Shown: one piece after another, positions 39,215 to 48,082 of the stretch | Layout of the letters: each line of letters starts with the position of its first letter | Position numbering within the stretch: position 1 is the stretch's first letter | NCBI RefSeq assembly: GCF_000756775.1 | Contig: NZ_CCSF01000001.1 | Coordinates: 682,001-746,000, forward strand | Length of the DNA stretch: 64,000 bases | Source of the DNA: Pseudomonas saudiphocaensis | GTDB taxonomy: Bacteria > Pseudomonadota > Gammaproteobacteria > Pseudomonadales > Pseudomonadaceae | Reading direction: 5' to 3' | Program-made: the position numbers and the translations under genes | Notes under the pieces: model-generated | Seen by the model: the letters and a program-made list of their open reading frames with translations, nothing else | Told to the model about the DNA's origin: nothing | The model's database searches: none

Positions 39215-39551
39215 CGACGAGCTTCCGACGATACCGGGCAAGCGCTATTTCACCATTGGTGAGGTCAGTGAACTCTGCGCGGTAAAGCCCCACGTACTGC
39301 GTTACTGGGAACAGGAATTCCCACAGCTAAACCCGGTAAAGCGCCGCGGCAACAGGCGCTACTACCAGCGTCAGGACGTGCTGATGATTCGCCAGATTCG
39401 GGCGCTTCTTTATGATCAGGGCTTCACAATTGGCGGTGCCAGGCAGCGTCTCTCCGGCGACGAGGCGCGCGAAGACACCACTCAGTACAAGCAGATGATC
39501 CGTCAGATGATTTCTGAGCTGGAGGAAGTGCTGCAGGTCTTGCGGAAATAA
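39195..39551 (+). CDS. MerR-family transcriptional regulator
   Basis: A 118-residue MerR-type protein. The winged helix-turn-helix is at about 17-85 ([47 protein letters not shown]), followed by a short coiled coil. There is no effector or metal-binding extension. It overlaps the end of ihfA by 20 bases, the usual place for this conserved regulator in pseudomonads. Target genes are unknown. Confidence 0.92.
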   Translation: MLEPSHNDELPTIPGKRYFTIGEVSELCAVKPHVLRYWEQEFPQLNPVKRRGNRRYYQRQDVLMIRQIRALLYDQGFTIGGARQRLSGDEAREDTTQYKQMIRQMISELEEVLQVLRK

Positions 39552-39573
39552 ATCGCCAAGGCGTTAAAAAACT

Positions 39574-39602
39574 TTCACATTTTCAGAAGCTTAAGGTATA
39601 GT
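39574..39602 (+). promoter_or_regulatory. Promoter of tRNA-Pro(GGG)
   Basis: TTCACA (39574-39579), 17 bases, TATAGT (39597-39602). The -10 is 33 bases before the mature 5' end, implying a short 5' leader. Confidence 0.6.
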
Positions 39603-39634
39603 GCGATCCGTTTTCAGCAGTGCTGAAACACTAG

Positions 39635-39712
<78 letters not shown>

Positions 39713-40058
39713 AAAATCCCTAGAAAATCCAGTTACTTAGCGGTGACTGGATTTTTTTATGCCTGGTAATTTCCCACTCTGGCCAGAATTCTGCGTTTTG
39801 GTCACCGTTAGGTCACCGTTAGCGGATGTCTACATTTCTAAGCGCCGCGCCTGTCGGCGGTTTGCTGATAGAAAAACTCCCAACATTCTGTGCGGTTAGC
39901 ACAAGGGGCTCGCTACCGACGGCAGTTTCCGCGTCGATCGCACTTGGCGGCGGGCCTGCATCCGCTGATTGACCGTGCGGGCCACGCAGCCTCCGATTGC
40001 GCGCGCCTTCCCGACTGAGGGCCGAAGCGTCCCGTACGGGCGTGCAAGGGAAGCAATG
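39713..40058. other. Junction region after tRNA-Pro(GGG), no intact gene
   Basis: It contains the tRNA terminator and an exact tandem repeat of GGTCACCGTTA (39800-39810 and 39811-39821). On the minus strand 39737-39830 is a short open stretch ending in a lysine- and serine-rich tail, bounded upstream by a stop; it may be the decayed 3' end of an integrase, but this is weak. The rest (39830-40058) shows nothing I can assign. Confidence 0.45.
39725..39758 (+). terminator. Terminator of tRNA-Pro(GGG)
   Basis: AAATCCAGTTAC (39725-39736), loop TTAGCG, GTGACTGGATTT (39743-39754), then more T residues. Twelve pairs with one T-G. Confidence 0.9.
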
Positions 40059-40568
40059 TCACTGGTCGTCGTCGAAAGCCCCTTTTATTGACCACCCAGG
40101 GGTGTAGATGATGCTCTTGTTGCCCTTTTCCATGGCTGTTGTGTAGCTATCAAGGACAACACTTTCGCGGTCTATTTTACGGGGCTTGTACGTGCTAACT
40201 AGGCCATAGCCAATCCGACCATCCCGGCTTGTTTCTCCTTTCTCTTGGCCCAGACTAAGGCGTAGGAGGCTTGGGTACAGGCTTGAGGCCAGCTCGATCT
40301 GCTTCTGGATTGACGCTATCCTAGTAACTCCTTGCGGCTGGCTCGTAGTGCCGGCCAGTTTTGCATGGATCGCGTCGTCAATTTTATTAAGCCGTTCTAC
40401 CAGCTTTCTGATTCTTTCAGCCTGACCAAAACCCATCTGATCAGCCGTGTAGATGTCGTGCCAAATGCCCTTTACGACACCCAGTTTTCTCCTCGGCCAC
40501 AAGCTGACCTGTGTAAATCCGATACTTTGAGCAAAGTCCAGTAGATCTAGTGGGAGTCTATTTTGCAC
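40059..40568 (-). CDS. Hypothetical protein, unrecognised
   Basis: A 169-residue ORF that I do not recognise. No signal peptide or membrane helix is evident. The middle is helical and charged (QAERIRKLVERLNKIDDAIHAKL), and the C-terminal half has RDGRIGYGLVSTYKPRKID. The DNA is clearly AT-richer than the flanking genes, consistent with recent transfer. Start codon ATG with no strong ribosome site seen. It stands alone next to tRNA-Pro(GGG). Confidence 0.5.
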   Translation of the reverse strand: MQNRLPLDLLDFAQSIGFTQVSLWPRRKLGVVKGIWHDIYTADQMGFGQAERIRKLVERLNKIDDAIHAKLAGTTSQPQGVTRIASIQKQIELASSLYPSLLRLSLGQEKGETSRDGRIGYGLVSTYKPRKIDRESVVLDSYTTAMEKGNKSIIYTPGWSIKGAFDDDQ

Positions 40569-40724
40569 TGTGTTACTCCTCTTCCTTGCAGAGGCTTGAT
40601 GTTAACAGTGAAAGCCTGATACTAGCGATGTGCCACCTGGCATGGAGTTTGAGCGGCGAAAAGCGAGCAGTAGCTCTTAACTACCTGTCCACCAGTTCAG
40701 GGACAGACCAAGGTGACTGTGGAA

Positions 40725-41222
40725 TCACAGGGATGCAGCTCGACATAAAATAGTGCCGCGATCACCAACTGCATAAACCGCTCCGCTACGGCTTGCACAG
40801 ACAGCGCGAAGACCTACATCAGTGCCGCTGGGTTCGGAGATCCACTGATTGCCCTCAAGACTAAGAATGCGGCCACGGGTGCCGACGGCATAGGCACTGC
40901 CTGCAGTGGTTCCTGCAATGCTCAGGAGATCATCGCGTAGGCGAGTCGGCTGCAGTTGCCAGCGGCTGCCGTTGAAGTGGGCCATGGTGCCAGAGAGACC
41001 GACGGTGTAGATGTCATCAAGTGAAGTCCCCCATACGCTGTACAGGAAGCTTTCCGTTCCGACGTTGAATGGCGCCCAATCTCGACCGTTGTAGCGCAGC
41101 ACCAGGCCGAAGTCCCCGACAGCTAACAGGTGCTGACTATCCCAGCCCCACAGGCCGTACAGGGCAGACTGGGTGCCGCTCGGCATGCGTTTCCCATCTT
41201 CAGTTTTGTCCCCAGGTACCAT
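40725..41222 (-). pseudogene. Truncated beta-propeller-like (YCF48/WD-like) ORF
   Basis: About 165 residues with four copies of a repeat of the form W-x(2-5)-D-L/I-x-AVG-x-G-x-I/L-x-(F/Y)NG-x-W, for example LLAVGDFGLVLRYNGRDW and IYTVGLSGTMAHFNGSRW. Such repeats form propeller blades of secreted or outer-membrane proteins with six or more blades. Here there is no signal peptide, only about four blades, and the N terminus lies inside the end of the glycosyltransferase gene. It therefore looks like a fragment truncated on one or both sides, perhaps translated from ATG 41222 or 41186. Confidence 0.55.
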
Positions 41223-42603
41223 CGCGGCGCATCGCACCCCAATGGTGGCGTCGACGGGAAAACCATTGCCACAGGCCTCGGCAGCGCCAAAGCGTATTCA
41301 GTTGGCGGTAGCCCAGGTTCTCCAGCACGGCCATTAGAAACAGCTGAAGCATGTCCCGCCGTCGGGTATAGACGCGGAAGGACAAGGTCTCCAGCAGCAG
41401 GCCGTTGACCGACAGCAGAATGCCCATGCCGACCGCCACCAGCAGAAACAGCGTCAGGGCGGAAAGCGACACCGCCCCCAGGGCGAATCCGCCCAGCATG
41501 AAGCCGTACCCGGCCAGCTCGATCAGGGGCCCCAGCCACTCGAACAATGCCATGAAGGGCCATGCCAGCCAGCCCGGTGTGCCTCCGCGTCGGCTGAATG
41601 CCAGCCGGGCATGCCGCCCCAGGCTCTCGGCCAGCCCCCGCTGCCATCGGCTGCGTTGGCGACCCAGCGTGCCGAGGTCCTGCGGGCATTCGGTCCAGCA
41701 GATGGGGTCGGGCAGGTAGCGGATTCGGTACGGAATGCGCTGCTGGCGGTGGTAGCGGTGCAGGCGAACCACCAGTTCCATGTCTTCGCCGACGGTGTCG
41801 GTTCGGTAACCGCCCACGGCGATGACCCGTTCGCGATCGAACAGGCCGAAGGCGCCGGAAATGATCAGCACGGCGTTCAGCGGCGACCAGCCAAGACGAC
41901 CGAAGAGGAACGCGCGCAGGTATTCGACGATCTGAAACCGGGCCAGCCAATTCTTCGGCAGCGCGGCCTGGATCAGGTAGCCTCCGCGCACCCGCGAGCC
42001 GTTGGCGATGCGTACCGTGCCGCCGGCGGCGATGGTGCGCTCGTCTTCCAGAAAGGGTTGCACCAGACGCAGCAGGCTGTCTCGCTGCAGGATCGAGTCG
42101 GCGTCCACGCCACAGAACAGCCCATGGCGAGCCGCGTTGATGCCGGCGTTCAACGCATCGGCCTTGCCGCCATTCTCCTTGTCTATCACGCGCAGGTTGG
42201 TATAGCGCCGGGAGCGGTAGATGGTGACCACCGGTTTGTGCGCCACCGATTGGCGCAGCGACTCGGGGTAGGGCACCAGCGCGAATTCTTCCATCAGTAC
42301 TTCGAGGGTGCGGTCCTTCGAACCGTCATTGATCACCACGACCTCAAACTCCGGGTATTGCAGCTGCAACATGGAGCGGACCGAGGTGCGAATCGTCGCT
42401 TCCTCGTTGAAGGCCGGCATGAGGATGGAGACCGGCGGCTCGACACCCAGGTAGGGGGCTGCTTCACCGATGACCGCGCGCTCGCGCATATAGGCCATCA
42501 GGCTCGCCATCGAGAGCACGTTGAGCATCAGGTAGGTGCCGTTGAGCAGCACGAAATACAGGATGAACCCCAGTTGCAGCCACCACAGCCAATCGGCATT
42601 CAT
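41200..42603 (-). CDS. Membrane family 2 glycosyltransferase (PgaC/NfrB-like)
   Basis: A 467-residue enzyme. One or two N-terminal helices (8-33), a cytoplasmic GT-A domain and C-terminal helices (about 345-400). All processive GT2 motifs are present: D93 in VINDGSKD, D167xD169 in GVDADS, E273-D274 in VGEDMEL and Q316RSRW. It should polymerise a nucleotide-sugar and push the chain through the membrane. The start overlaps the HEAT-protein stop (ATGA). It is the last intact gene of the locus. Confidence 0.88.
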   Translation of the reverse strand: MNADWLWWLQLGFILYFVLLNGTYLMLNVLSMASLMAYMRERAVIGEAAPYLGVEPPVSILMPAFNEEATIRTSVRSMLQLQYPEFEVVVINDGSKDRTLEVLMEEFALVPYPESLRQSVAHKPVVTIYRSRRYTNLRVIDKENGGKADALNAGINAARHGLFCGVDADSILQRDSLLRLVQPFLEDERTIAAGGTVRIANGSRVRGGYLIQAALPKNWLARFQIVEYLRAFLFGRLGWSPLNAVLIISGAFGLFDRERVIAVGGYRTDTVGEDMELVVRLHRYHRQQRIPYRIRYLPDPICWTECPQDLGTLGRQRSRWQRGLAESLGRHARLAFSRRGGTPGWLAWPFMALFEWLGPLIELAGYGFMLGGFALGAVSLSALTLFLLVAVGMGILLSVNGLLLETLSFRVYTRRRDMLQLFLMAVLENLGYRQLNTLWRCRGLWQWFSRRRHHWGAMRRDGTWGQN

Positions 42604-43721
42604 CGTCCCGCCTCCGCGATGGCCCGGCGAAGGGCATCCTGGCCGTAGCGATCATCGACGGCCTGGAGCAGCTGCTGCAGTCGCTCGGCGGTCATGCCCG
42701 GCAGTACGGTGAGGCTGTTGGCTGCGGCCTGGCGGACCGGCCAGTTCGGGTCTTCCAGCAAGGGCATGAACAGGTTCCAATCTTCGCTGCGTGCTTGCCG
42801 GCTCAAGGCCAGCAGGGCCTCGAGGCGTACGCTCGGGTTGTTGTGCGCCAGCATTTCGATCAGGCAGGCCCGGTCACGGGGGTCGCCCAGCTCGCCCAGG
42901 CAGCGCAGTGCCACGAGCAGCCGTTCGATGGGCGCCTCGTCATCGAGCTGCGCACGTGCCCAACCCGCAGCGTGACGGGGGTCGCTATGGACCAGCAGAG
43001 CGGCCAGGCGATGATCGGAGGCGGGCGTCGTATTCAGGAGTGCCAGCAGCGGCCCCGTTACCGCCTGCTCGCCGGCTTGCAGGCACAGACTGGCCAGGCG
43101 AGGAAGCGCCCAGTCCGGCCGGCTTGCCGCCGCGGCCAGGATGGTCTGCATCGCACGAGCCGAATCGATCGCCACCAGGGTCTGGGCGGCTGTCAGCGAG
43201 ACGATGGTGTTGCGACTCTGCAGCAGAGGCATCACCGCATCCCAGTGCCTCGTGTCGGCCAGGTGACGCAGGCAGGTCAGGCCGATGAGCTTGTCGCGGA
43301 CCCTACCGCGCAGCAGCCCCAGCGCCTGATGCTCCATGCCCAGAGCCACCAGCGCACGGTTCATCCGCTCGTGGGCGGCGCCGCGCAATTGCATCTGGGT
43401 ACGGTTCCATTGCAGGAGCAGCCAGCGCTGCTGCGTACGTGAACGCGGCAGGGCCGCCTCGGGGAGGTCGTCGGACAGGCTGCACATGGCGAAGTAGGGT
43501 CGCCAGCTGTCGTTGAATATCTGCCGACGCTTGGCCTGACGCTTGGCGACTTCACCGAACAGCAACACCTGCACCATGACCAGCACGGTGAGGACCGCCA
43601 GCCCAACCACGCCATAGAAGGCCAGTTGCAGCACCGCGTCCTCCGGCTTCAACGCCGCCCACGCCTGTAGCGGCGCCTCGCAGAGCAGCTCAGGGCAGCG
43701 CAGATTCCACTCAGAAGGCAT
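42600..43721 (-). CDS. Membrane-anchored HEAT-repeat protein
   Basis: A 373-residue protein. A single membrane helix near 31-55 (LQLAFYGVVGLAVLTVLVMVQVLLF) is followed by a basic region and then alpha-helical HEAT repeats to the C terminus, for example DPRDRACLIEMLAHNNPSVRLEALLAL and DPNWPVRQAAANSLTVL. These make a curved protein-binding scaffold, probably cytoplasmic. I infer it organises or gates the glycosyltransferase encoded directly downstream. Start placed at 43721, overlapping the YaiO-like gene by 11 bases; an earlier GTG at 43763 is also open. Confidence 0.78.
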   Translation of the reverse strand: MPSEWNLRCPELLCEAPLQAWAALKPEDAVLQLAFYGVVGLAVLTVLVMVQVLLFGEVAKRQAKRRQIFNDSWRPYFAMCSLSDDLPEAALPRSRTQQRWLLLQWNRTQMQLRGAAHERMNRALVALGMEHQALGLLRGRVRDKLIGLTCLRHLADTRHWDAVMPLLQSRNTIVSLTAAQTLVAIDSARAMQTILAAAASRPDWALPRLASLCLQAGEQAVTGPLLALLNTTPASDHRLAALLVHSDPRHAAGWARAQLDDEAPIERLLVALRCLGELGDPRDRACLIEMLAHNNPSVRLEALLALSRQARSEDWNLFMPLLEDPNWPVRQAAANSLTVLPGMTAERLQQLLQAVDDRYGQDALRRAIAEAGR

Positions 43722-44841
43722 GGCGCAGGCCGAGCTGGAGCCATTGTCGGGTGTAGTAGTCACCTTGCTCGTGATGGCCGACTTCCCAGGTCATCGCCCA
43801 GCGCCGGGAAAACCAGTGGCGTCCCTGGAGGCTGATCGCGCGGACGTCGCTAGTGATCAGTTGCTGTTCCTCGACGGCCTCTTCTTCACCGGCCGTCAGC
43901 CGCACGCCGGCATAACTGAGGCCCCGGTAGTAATAATCCAGCCCCAGATTGTGGCCCACGGGCGTTCCCGCGTTGGCGACATCGGTGATGTTCAGCGTGT
44001 AGCCGGCGCGCCAGTTGCCGAAATAGCGTTCGGCATTCAGGGCGAGCCGATCGACGCGCGTGGTTTCGTACTCGGTACGACGGACGCTGACCGCGCCCAG
44101 ATAGCCGGCTTCAAAGCGTCGCTGCAAGCGCAGGTCAGCGTGCCATTCAGGAAGGAAGTACGGGGAGGGTTGGTAGCCGACTTCCGGTTGCAGCGTCCAT
44201 TTTTCGTTCAGCGGCAAGATCGTACCCAGCTCGACGCCCTCGTCCCACTCGCCAAAGCGTTGCTCGCGCAGCAGGGCGCCGTACCAGGCGGGGCCTTCCG
44301 GGCGTGTCGAGGAGTAGTCCAGGCGATGGCTGCGCCAGTCGTCGAAGCCATTGTCCAGCGCGTCCTTGCGAGTGGAAATCTGCAGTTCGTGGCGCCGTTG
44401 CGTCGACAGGTCGGAAACGGGCGCGGCTGAGGTCACCGGGACGGCCGATGCCGCGCGGGCCTGCTGGATCGCGGTTTGGATATCGGCATAATCCGGTGCG
44501 ATGGCGGCGGCGCGCTCCAGCGACTCCAGGGCGCGTTGGGGAAAGCCCGCCCAAAGCAGGGCCTGGCCCTGGCCAAGCAGGTAGTCGGCATTTTCAGGCT
44601 GGCTGCTCAGCAGCGACTCGTAGATCGGCAAAGCGTCTTCGGTGCGGCCTTGCCAGGCGTATACACGCGCCAGCAGAAAGCGCGCCTCCTGGTCACCGGG
44701 TTGCTGCGCGAGATGGGCTTCCAGCGTCGCGCGGGCGGCGTCGAGCTGCTGATCGCGCACCTGGCGTTCCGCCGTCGCGAGATCCGCCAGCGCGGCGGCG
44801 CAGGGCAATGCCAGCGCCAGGAACAGGGCCACGCGGATCAT
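43711..44841 (-). CDS. YaiO-family TPR/beta-barrel outer-membrane protein
   Basis: A 376-residue protein. Signal peptide 1-19 (ALPCAAALA), TPR repeats about 20-125 (DQEARFLLARVYAWQGRTEDALPIYE, ADYLLGQGQALLWAGFPQRALE), and a C-terminal barrel from about 150 with alternating aromatic strands ending in ARHAF-like LGLRHAF. This is the layout of YaiO and, on a smaller scale, of PgaA and NfrA. It would let the glycan leave the outer membrane. It overlaps the response-regulator gene by 4 bases. Confidence 0.85.
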   Translation of the reverse strand: MIRVALFLALALPCAAALADLATAERQVRDQQLDAARATLEAHLAQQPGDQEARFLLARVYAWQGRTEDALPIYESLLSSQPENADYLLGQGQALLWAGFPQRALESLERAAAIAPDYADIQTAIQQARAASAVPVTSAAPVSDLSTQRRHELQISTRKDALDNGFDDWRSHRLDYSSTRPEGPAWYGALLREQRFGEWDEGVELGTILPLNEKWTLQPEVGYQPSPYFLPEWHADLRLQRRFEAGYLGAVSVRRTEYETTRVDRLALNAERYFGNWRAGYTLNITDVANAGTPVGHNLGLDYYYRGLSYAGVRLTAGEEEAVEEQQLITSDVRAISLQGRHWFSRRWAMTWEVGHHEQGDYYTRQWLQLGLRHAF

Positions 44842-45227
44842 CGCCGCCCCCTCAGTAGACGACGAATCCGTGCCAGCAGCTCTTCAGGCTGAAAGGGTTT
44901 GGTCACATAGTCGTCGGCGCCCAGCTCCAGCGCGCGGACCACGTCCGCCTCGCGTGCCTTGGCGGTGAGCATGAGCACCGGTACCGCTTCCCAACCGGCC
45001 TGGGCCCGCAGCCGTTCGATCAGCTCCAGCCCATCGTGGTAGGGCAGCATGATGTCCATCAATGCCAGGTCAGGCGGGGTAGACGTGGCGAAGTGCTCCA
45101 GCGCCTGGCGCCCATCGGCCGCATGCTCGACGACGAAACCGTGACGTTCGAGCAGGAAGCGGATGAGAAAGGCGATGTCCTCTTCGTCTTCGACCATGAG
45201 AATGCGTTGTCCAGCAGAGCCTTGCAT
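44838..45227 (-). CDS. Single-domain response regulator (CheY-like)
   Basis: A 129-residue receiver with acidic pair ED near 14-15, phospho-acceptor Asp58 (LALMDIMLP), T in LMLTAKA and Lys in YVTKPF. There is no output domain, so it must act by protein contact or in a phosphorelay. It starts 2 bases after the sensor kinase stop with a GAGG site and overlaps the YaiO-like gene, tying it to the export locus. Confidence 0.9.
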   Translation of the reverse strand: MQGSAGQRILMVEDEEDIAFLIRFLLERHGFVVEHAADGRQALEHFATSTPPDLALMDIMLPYHDGLELIERLRAQAGWEAVPVLMLTAKAREADVVRALELGADDYVTKPFQPEELLARIRRLLRGRR

Positions 45228-45229
45228 GT

Positions 45230-48082
45230 CTAAACCTCGTTGTTGTCGTTGTGCTGCGCGGTGGGCCAACGCAGCAGCAGATGCTGGATCAGCCGGGCGA
45301 GTTGATCGCTGTCGTGGCGAGACTTGACCAGCTGACGCAGGGTCAATCGGTTGTCCACCACCGGCGCGTCGAGCGCGGAAAAGAGAATGACCGGCGGCGC
45401 CGGATCGCTGCTGGCCAGCAGGTCGAACAGTTCGGTGCCGCTGCCGTCCGGCAGCATCAGGTCGAGGATCACCAGATCGAAGTGCTGGGTTTCGATCAGC
45501 TGCCGGGCTTCGCCAAGGGTGGCCACGCCCTGCAGCTCCACATTCAGCGTGGCGATGCCTCTGGCCAGCAGGGTCCGCAGGTCCTCATCGTCTTCCACAT
45601 GAAGAATTCGTGGCCGGGCGGCCTGGTGGGGTAGGCAGGCCTGAATCATCGTCACCACGCGTGCCGCGTCGACGGGCTTGTGCAGCCAGTCGATCACGCT
45701 GACCGCGCCGCCTTGAAGCGCCGCCTCGTCGCTGTCCCGGCGTTGCGGTTGCAGGCCGACGATCAATACCGGCAGCGAGCGATAGGGCGTTTGGCTGCGC
45801 AGGCTCTGCAGGAAAGCACCGTTTTCTTCCTCCGCCAGCGCCGCGCTCAGTGTCAGGGCGTCGATGCTGTGATGGGCAAATAGGGCACGTGCTTCGTCGG
45901 TGCTTGAGGCGGTCAGGGTGGCGTAACCGTGCTGGTGTAGGGCCTCGGCCAGCAATTTCGATGAAGCCTGGTCCGGCTCGACGATCAGTATCAGCGTGCG
46001 AGGCGCGGACGATGTCGAAACGGGTGGTGGAGTAGGCTCCGGTTCCGCGCGCGTTGACGACTGGAGCGGTAGCCGGAGCCAGAAGCGGCTGCCCTGGCCG
46101 GGTGTCGAGTCGAAACCCACCTGTCCATGCATGTTTTCGACCAGCGCACGGGTGATCGCCAGCCCCAGGCCGGTGCCGCCACGTTGGCGGACGTCGGAGG
46201 AATCCGCCTGGGCGAATCGCTGGAAAATCCGCGCGCGGAAGTCGTCGGGGATGCCGGCGCCTTCATCCCGGACGCCGATTTCCAGCGTGCCGTTGTCGGC
46301 ATGTAGATCGACCGTGACGGTTCCGCCACGCGGCGAATGTTTGATGGCGTTGGACAGCAGGTTCGCCATCACCTGGGCGAAGCGATCCGGGTCCACCTTG
46401 ACCTCGGTGTTCTGCGGGCCGGCTTGGGGCGTGAGTATCACGCTCACGCCGTACTCGCTGGCATAGGGCACGATGTCGAACAGCGACTGTTCGACCAAGG
46501 TCAGGGCGTCGCAATACTGTGCATCGAACACCATACGGCCGGCGTCGAGCTTCTCGATATCGAGGATGTCGTTGATCAGCCTGACCAGTCGCTCGCTGTT
46601 CTTGTTGGCAATGGCCAGGAGCGGCTGCGCCGCGTCGGGAATCGGGCCGGCGACGCCGCTGACGAGCATGCCGAGCGCGCCGCGAATGGAGGTCAGGGGC
46701 GTGCGCAGCTCATGGCTGACGGTGGAGATGAATTCGGTCTTCATCTGTTCCATGCGGTGGCGCTGGGAAATGTCCACAGCCACCGTCACCACGTGGCAAG
46801 TCCTCGCCGACGTGCGCAAGGGACGCTTGACCATCTGGAACCAGTGTTCCTGGCCATTGAGGTCGGTGAGCGCCACTTCACTGACGCGCAACTCGCCGAT
46901 GCCCTGGCAAAGTTCGTCCTCGCCCATCAGGAGCGGCGCAAACAGCTGAGCCGAAGGAATATCGCCCGGCACGTGCTGCTCCAGATGGTGCGGCTGTAGA
47001 TTGATCAGCTTCGCCAAGGCGCTGTTGCACAGCAGGAACCGGCCTTCCTGGTCGCGGACGAAGATCAGGTTGTCATCGGTATCGACCACCCGCCGCAGGA
47101 AGGCCTGGTGATCGCGCAGCGACTCACGGCTTCGCTCCAGCTCGGTCACATCACGTGCGATCGCCAGATGATCGCCCAGCCCGGTGGGCGCCAAGCGGAC
47201 TTCGAAGATGCGTTTATCCAGCAGCTGGCACCAGAGTGTTCGGCGTGCCTGATCGTCTTCGCGTTGCTTGAGTAGATCAAGCAGCAAGGGTTCGATCGCA
47301 TGTGGCATAGGACCCGGCGTGGCGCCCATGGATAAATTGGACACGCGCTGCCGGCTATCCACGGTGTAGAGCTGGTCGGGAATCGCCTCGAGCAAGGCGC
47401 TCAGGCGGGCCGCGCCGGCTTGTGCGGTTTGTGCCAGTTGATGGCGAATATTCAGGCTTCGCTGAACCGCCCACAGCGCGGCCAGGAACAGCAACCCCAC
47501 GATCAGATTGCCCAGCAGCGCCAGTTGCTGGCTGCGCTGCGTGGTGTCAGCGACCTTCCGGTTGGATGCCTCGAGTTGGCGGCGTTCCCGCTGTTCGACC
47601 GCGTTGAGCAACCCCCGCAGCCGATCCATCAACTGCCTGCCGCCGGTCTGCTGCACGCGCTCGGCGGTGGCTTCCAGTCCGGCGTCGCGTCGATGCTGGA
47701 TGTTTCTCGCGGCGATCTCGATCCGTTCGGCAATGGCTGCGTCGAGGGTTGCGAACCAGGGAGTATCAGGGAAATCCCGGCCCCGGAGCTGCAATTCCAA
47801 TGCGCGCCGGTCGCGTTCCAGGTGCGAGAGGCCATCAATGTAGGGCTCCAGATAGATCGGGTCGCCGGTAATGATGAAACCGCGCGATCCCGTCTCGATA
47901 TCCTGCAGAGAAGACAGCATCGCCTGGACCAAGGTGATGATTTCCAGGCTCTGCGCGACGGAGCGGTTGTTGGCCAGCAACGCTTCCTGCGTGCGCTTGC
48001 CGTGCCAGGCGAGAACCGCGAGCAGCACAAACGCCAGGAGAAAAGCGAGGTAATGCCAGCCTCTGGCAGCGCGTGTCAGCAA
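45230..48082 (-). CDS. Hybrid sensor histidine kinase, CHASE3-PAS-HisKA-HATPase-REC-REC
   Basis: A 950-residue kinase. Membrane helices at about 10-27 and 188-206 flank a CHASE3-like sensor (QDIETGSRGFIITGD). Two PAS-like segments follow (220-300 and 320-440), then HisKA with His457 (STVSHELRTPL), the ATPase with GTGLGLAI, and two receivers. The first receiver has Ser746 where the phospho-Asp should be and is probably inactive; the second has Asp874 in ILDLMLPDGSG. TTG start at 48082 is backed by an AAGGAG site. Probably the input to the adjacent response regulator. Confidence 0.9.
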   Translation of the reverse strand: MLTRAARGWHYLAFLLAFVLLAVLAWHGKRTQEALLANNRSVAQSLEIITLVQAMLSSLQDIETGSRGFIITGDPIYLEPYIDGLSHLERDRRALELQLRGRDFPDTPWFATLDAAIAERIEIAARNIQHRRDAGLEATAERVQQTGGRQLMDRLRGLLNAVEQRERRQLEASNRKVADTTQRSQQLALLGNLIVGLLFLAALWAVQRSLNIRHQLAQTAQAGAARLSALLEAIPDQLYTVDSRQRVSNLSMGATPGPMPHAIEPLLLDLLKQREDDQARRTLWCQLLDKRIFEVRLAPTGLGDHLAIARDVTELERSRESLRDHQAFLRRVVDTDDNLIFVRDQEGRFLLCNSALAKLINLQPHHLEQHVPGDIPSAQLFAPLLMGEDELCQGIGELRVSEVALTDLNGQEHWFQMVKRPLRTSARTCHVVTVAVDISQRHRMEQMKTEFISTVSHELRTPLTSIRGALGMLVSGVAGPIPDAAQPLLAIANKNSERLVRLINDILDIEKLDAGRMVFDAQYCDALTLVEQSLFDIVPYASEYGVSVILTPQAGPQNTEVKVDPDRFAQVMANLLSNAIKHSPRGGTVTVDLHADNGTLEIGVRDEGAGIPDDFRARIFQRFAQADSSDVRQRGGTGLGLAITRALVENMHGQVGFDSTPGQGSRFWLRLPLQSSTRAEPEPTPPPVSTSSAPRTLILIVEPDQASSKLLAEALHQHGYATLTASSTDEARALFAHHSIDALTLSAALAEEENGAFLQSLRSQTPYRSLPVLIVGLQPQRRDSDEAALQGGAVSVIDWLHKPVDAARVVTMIQACLPHQAARPRILHVEDDEDLRTLLARGIATLNVELQGVATLGEARQLIETQHFDLVILDLMLPDGSGTELFDLLASSDPAPPVILFSALDAPVVDNRLTLRQLVKSRHDSDQLARLIQHLLLRWPTAQHNDNNEV

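Noticed and set aside
41611-42648. 345-codon plus-strand ORF opposite the glycosyltransferase gene
   Set aside because: The minus strand carries all GT2 motifs and overlapping neighbours; the plus product is low-complexity and unrecognised.
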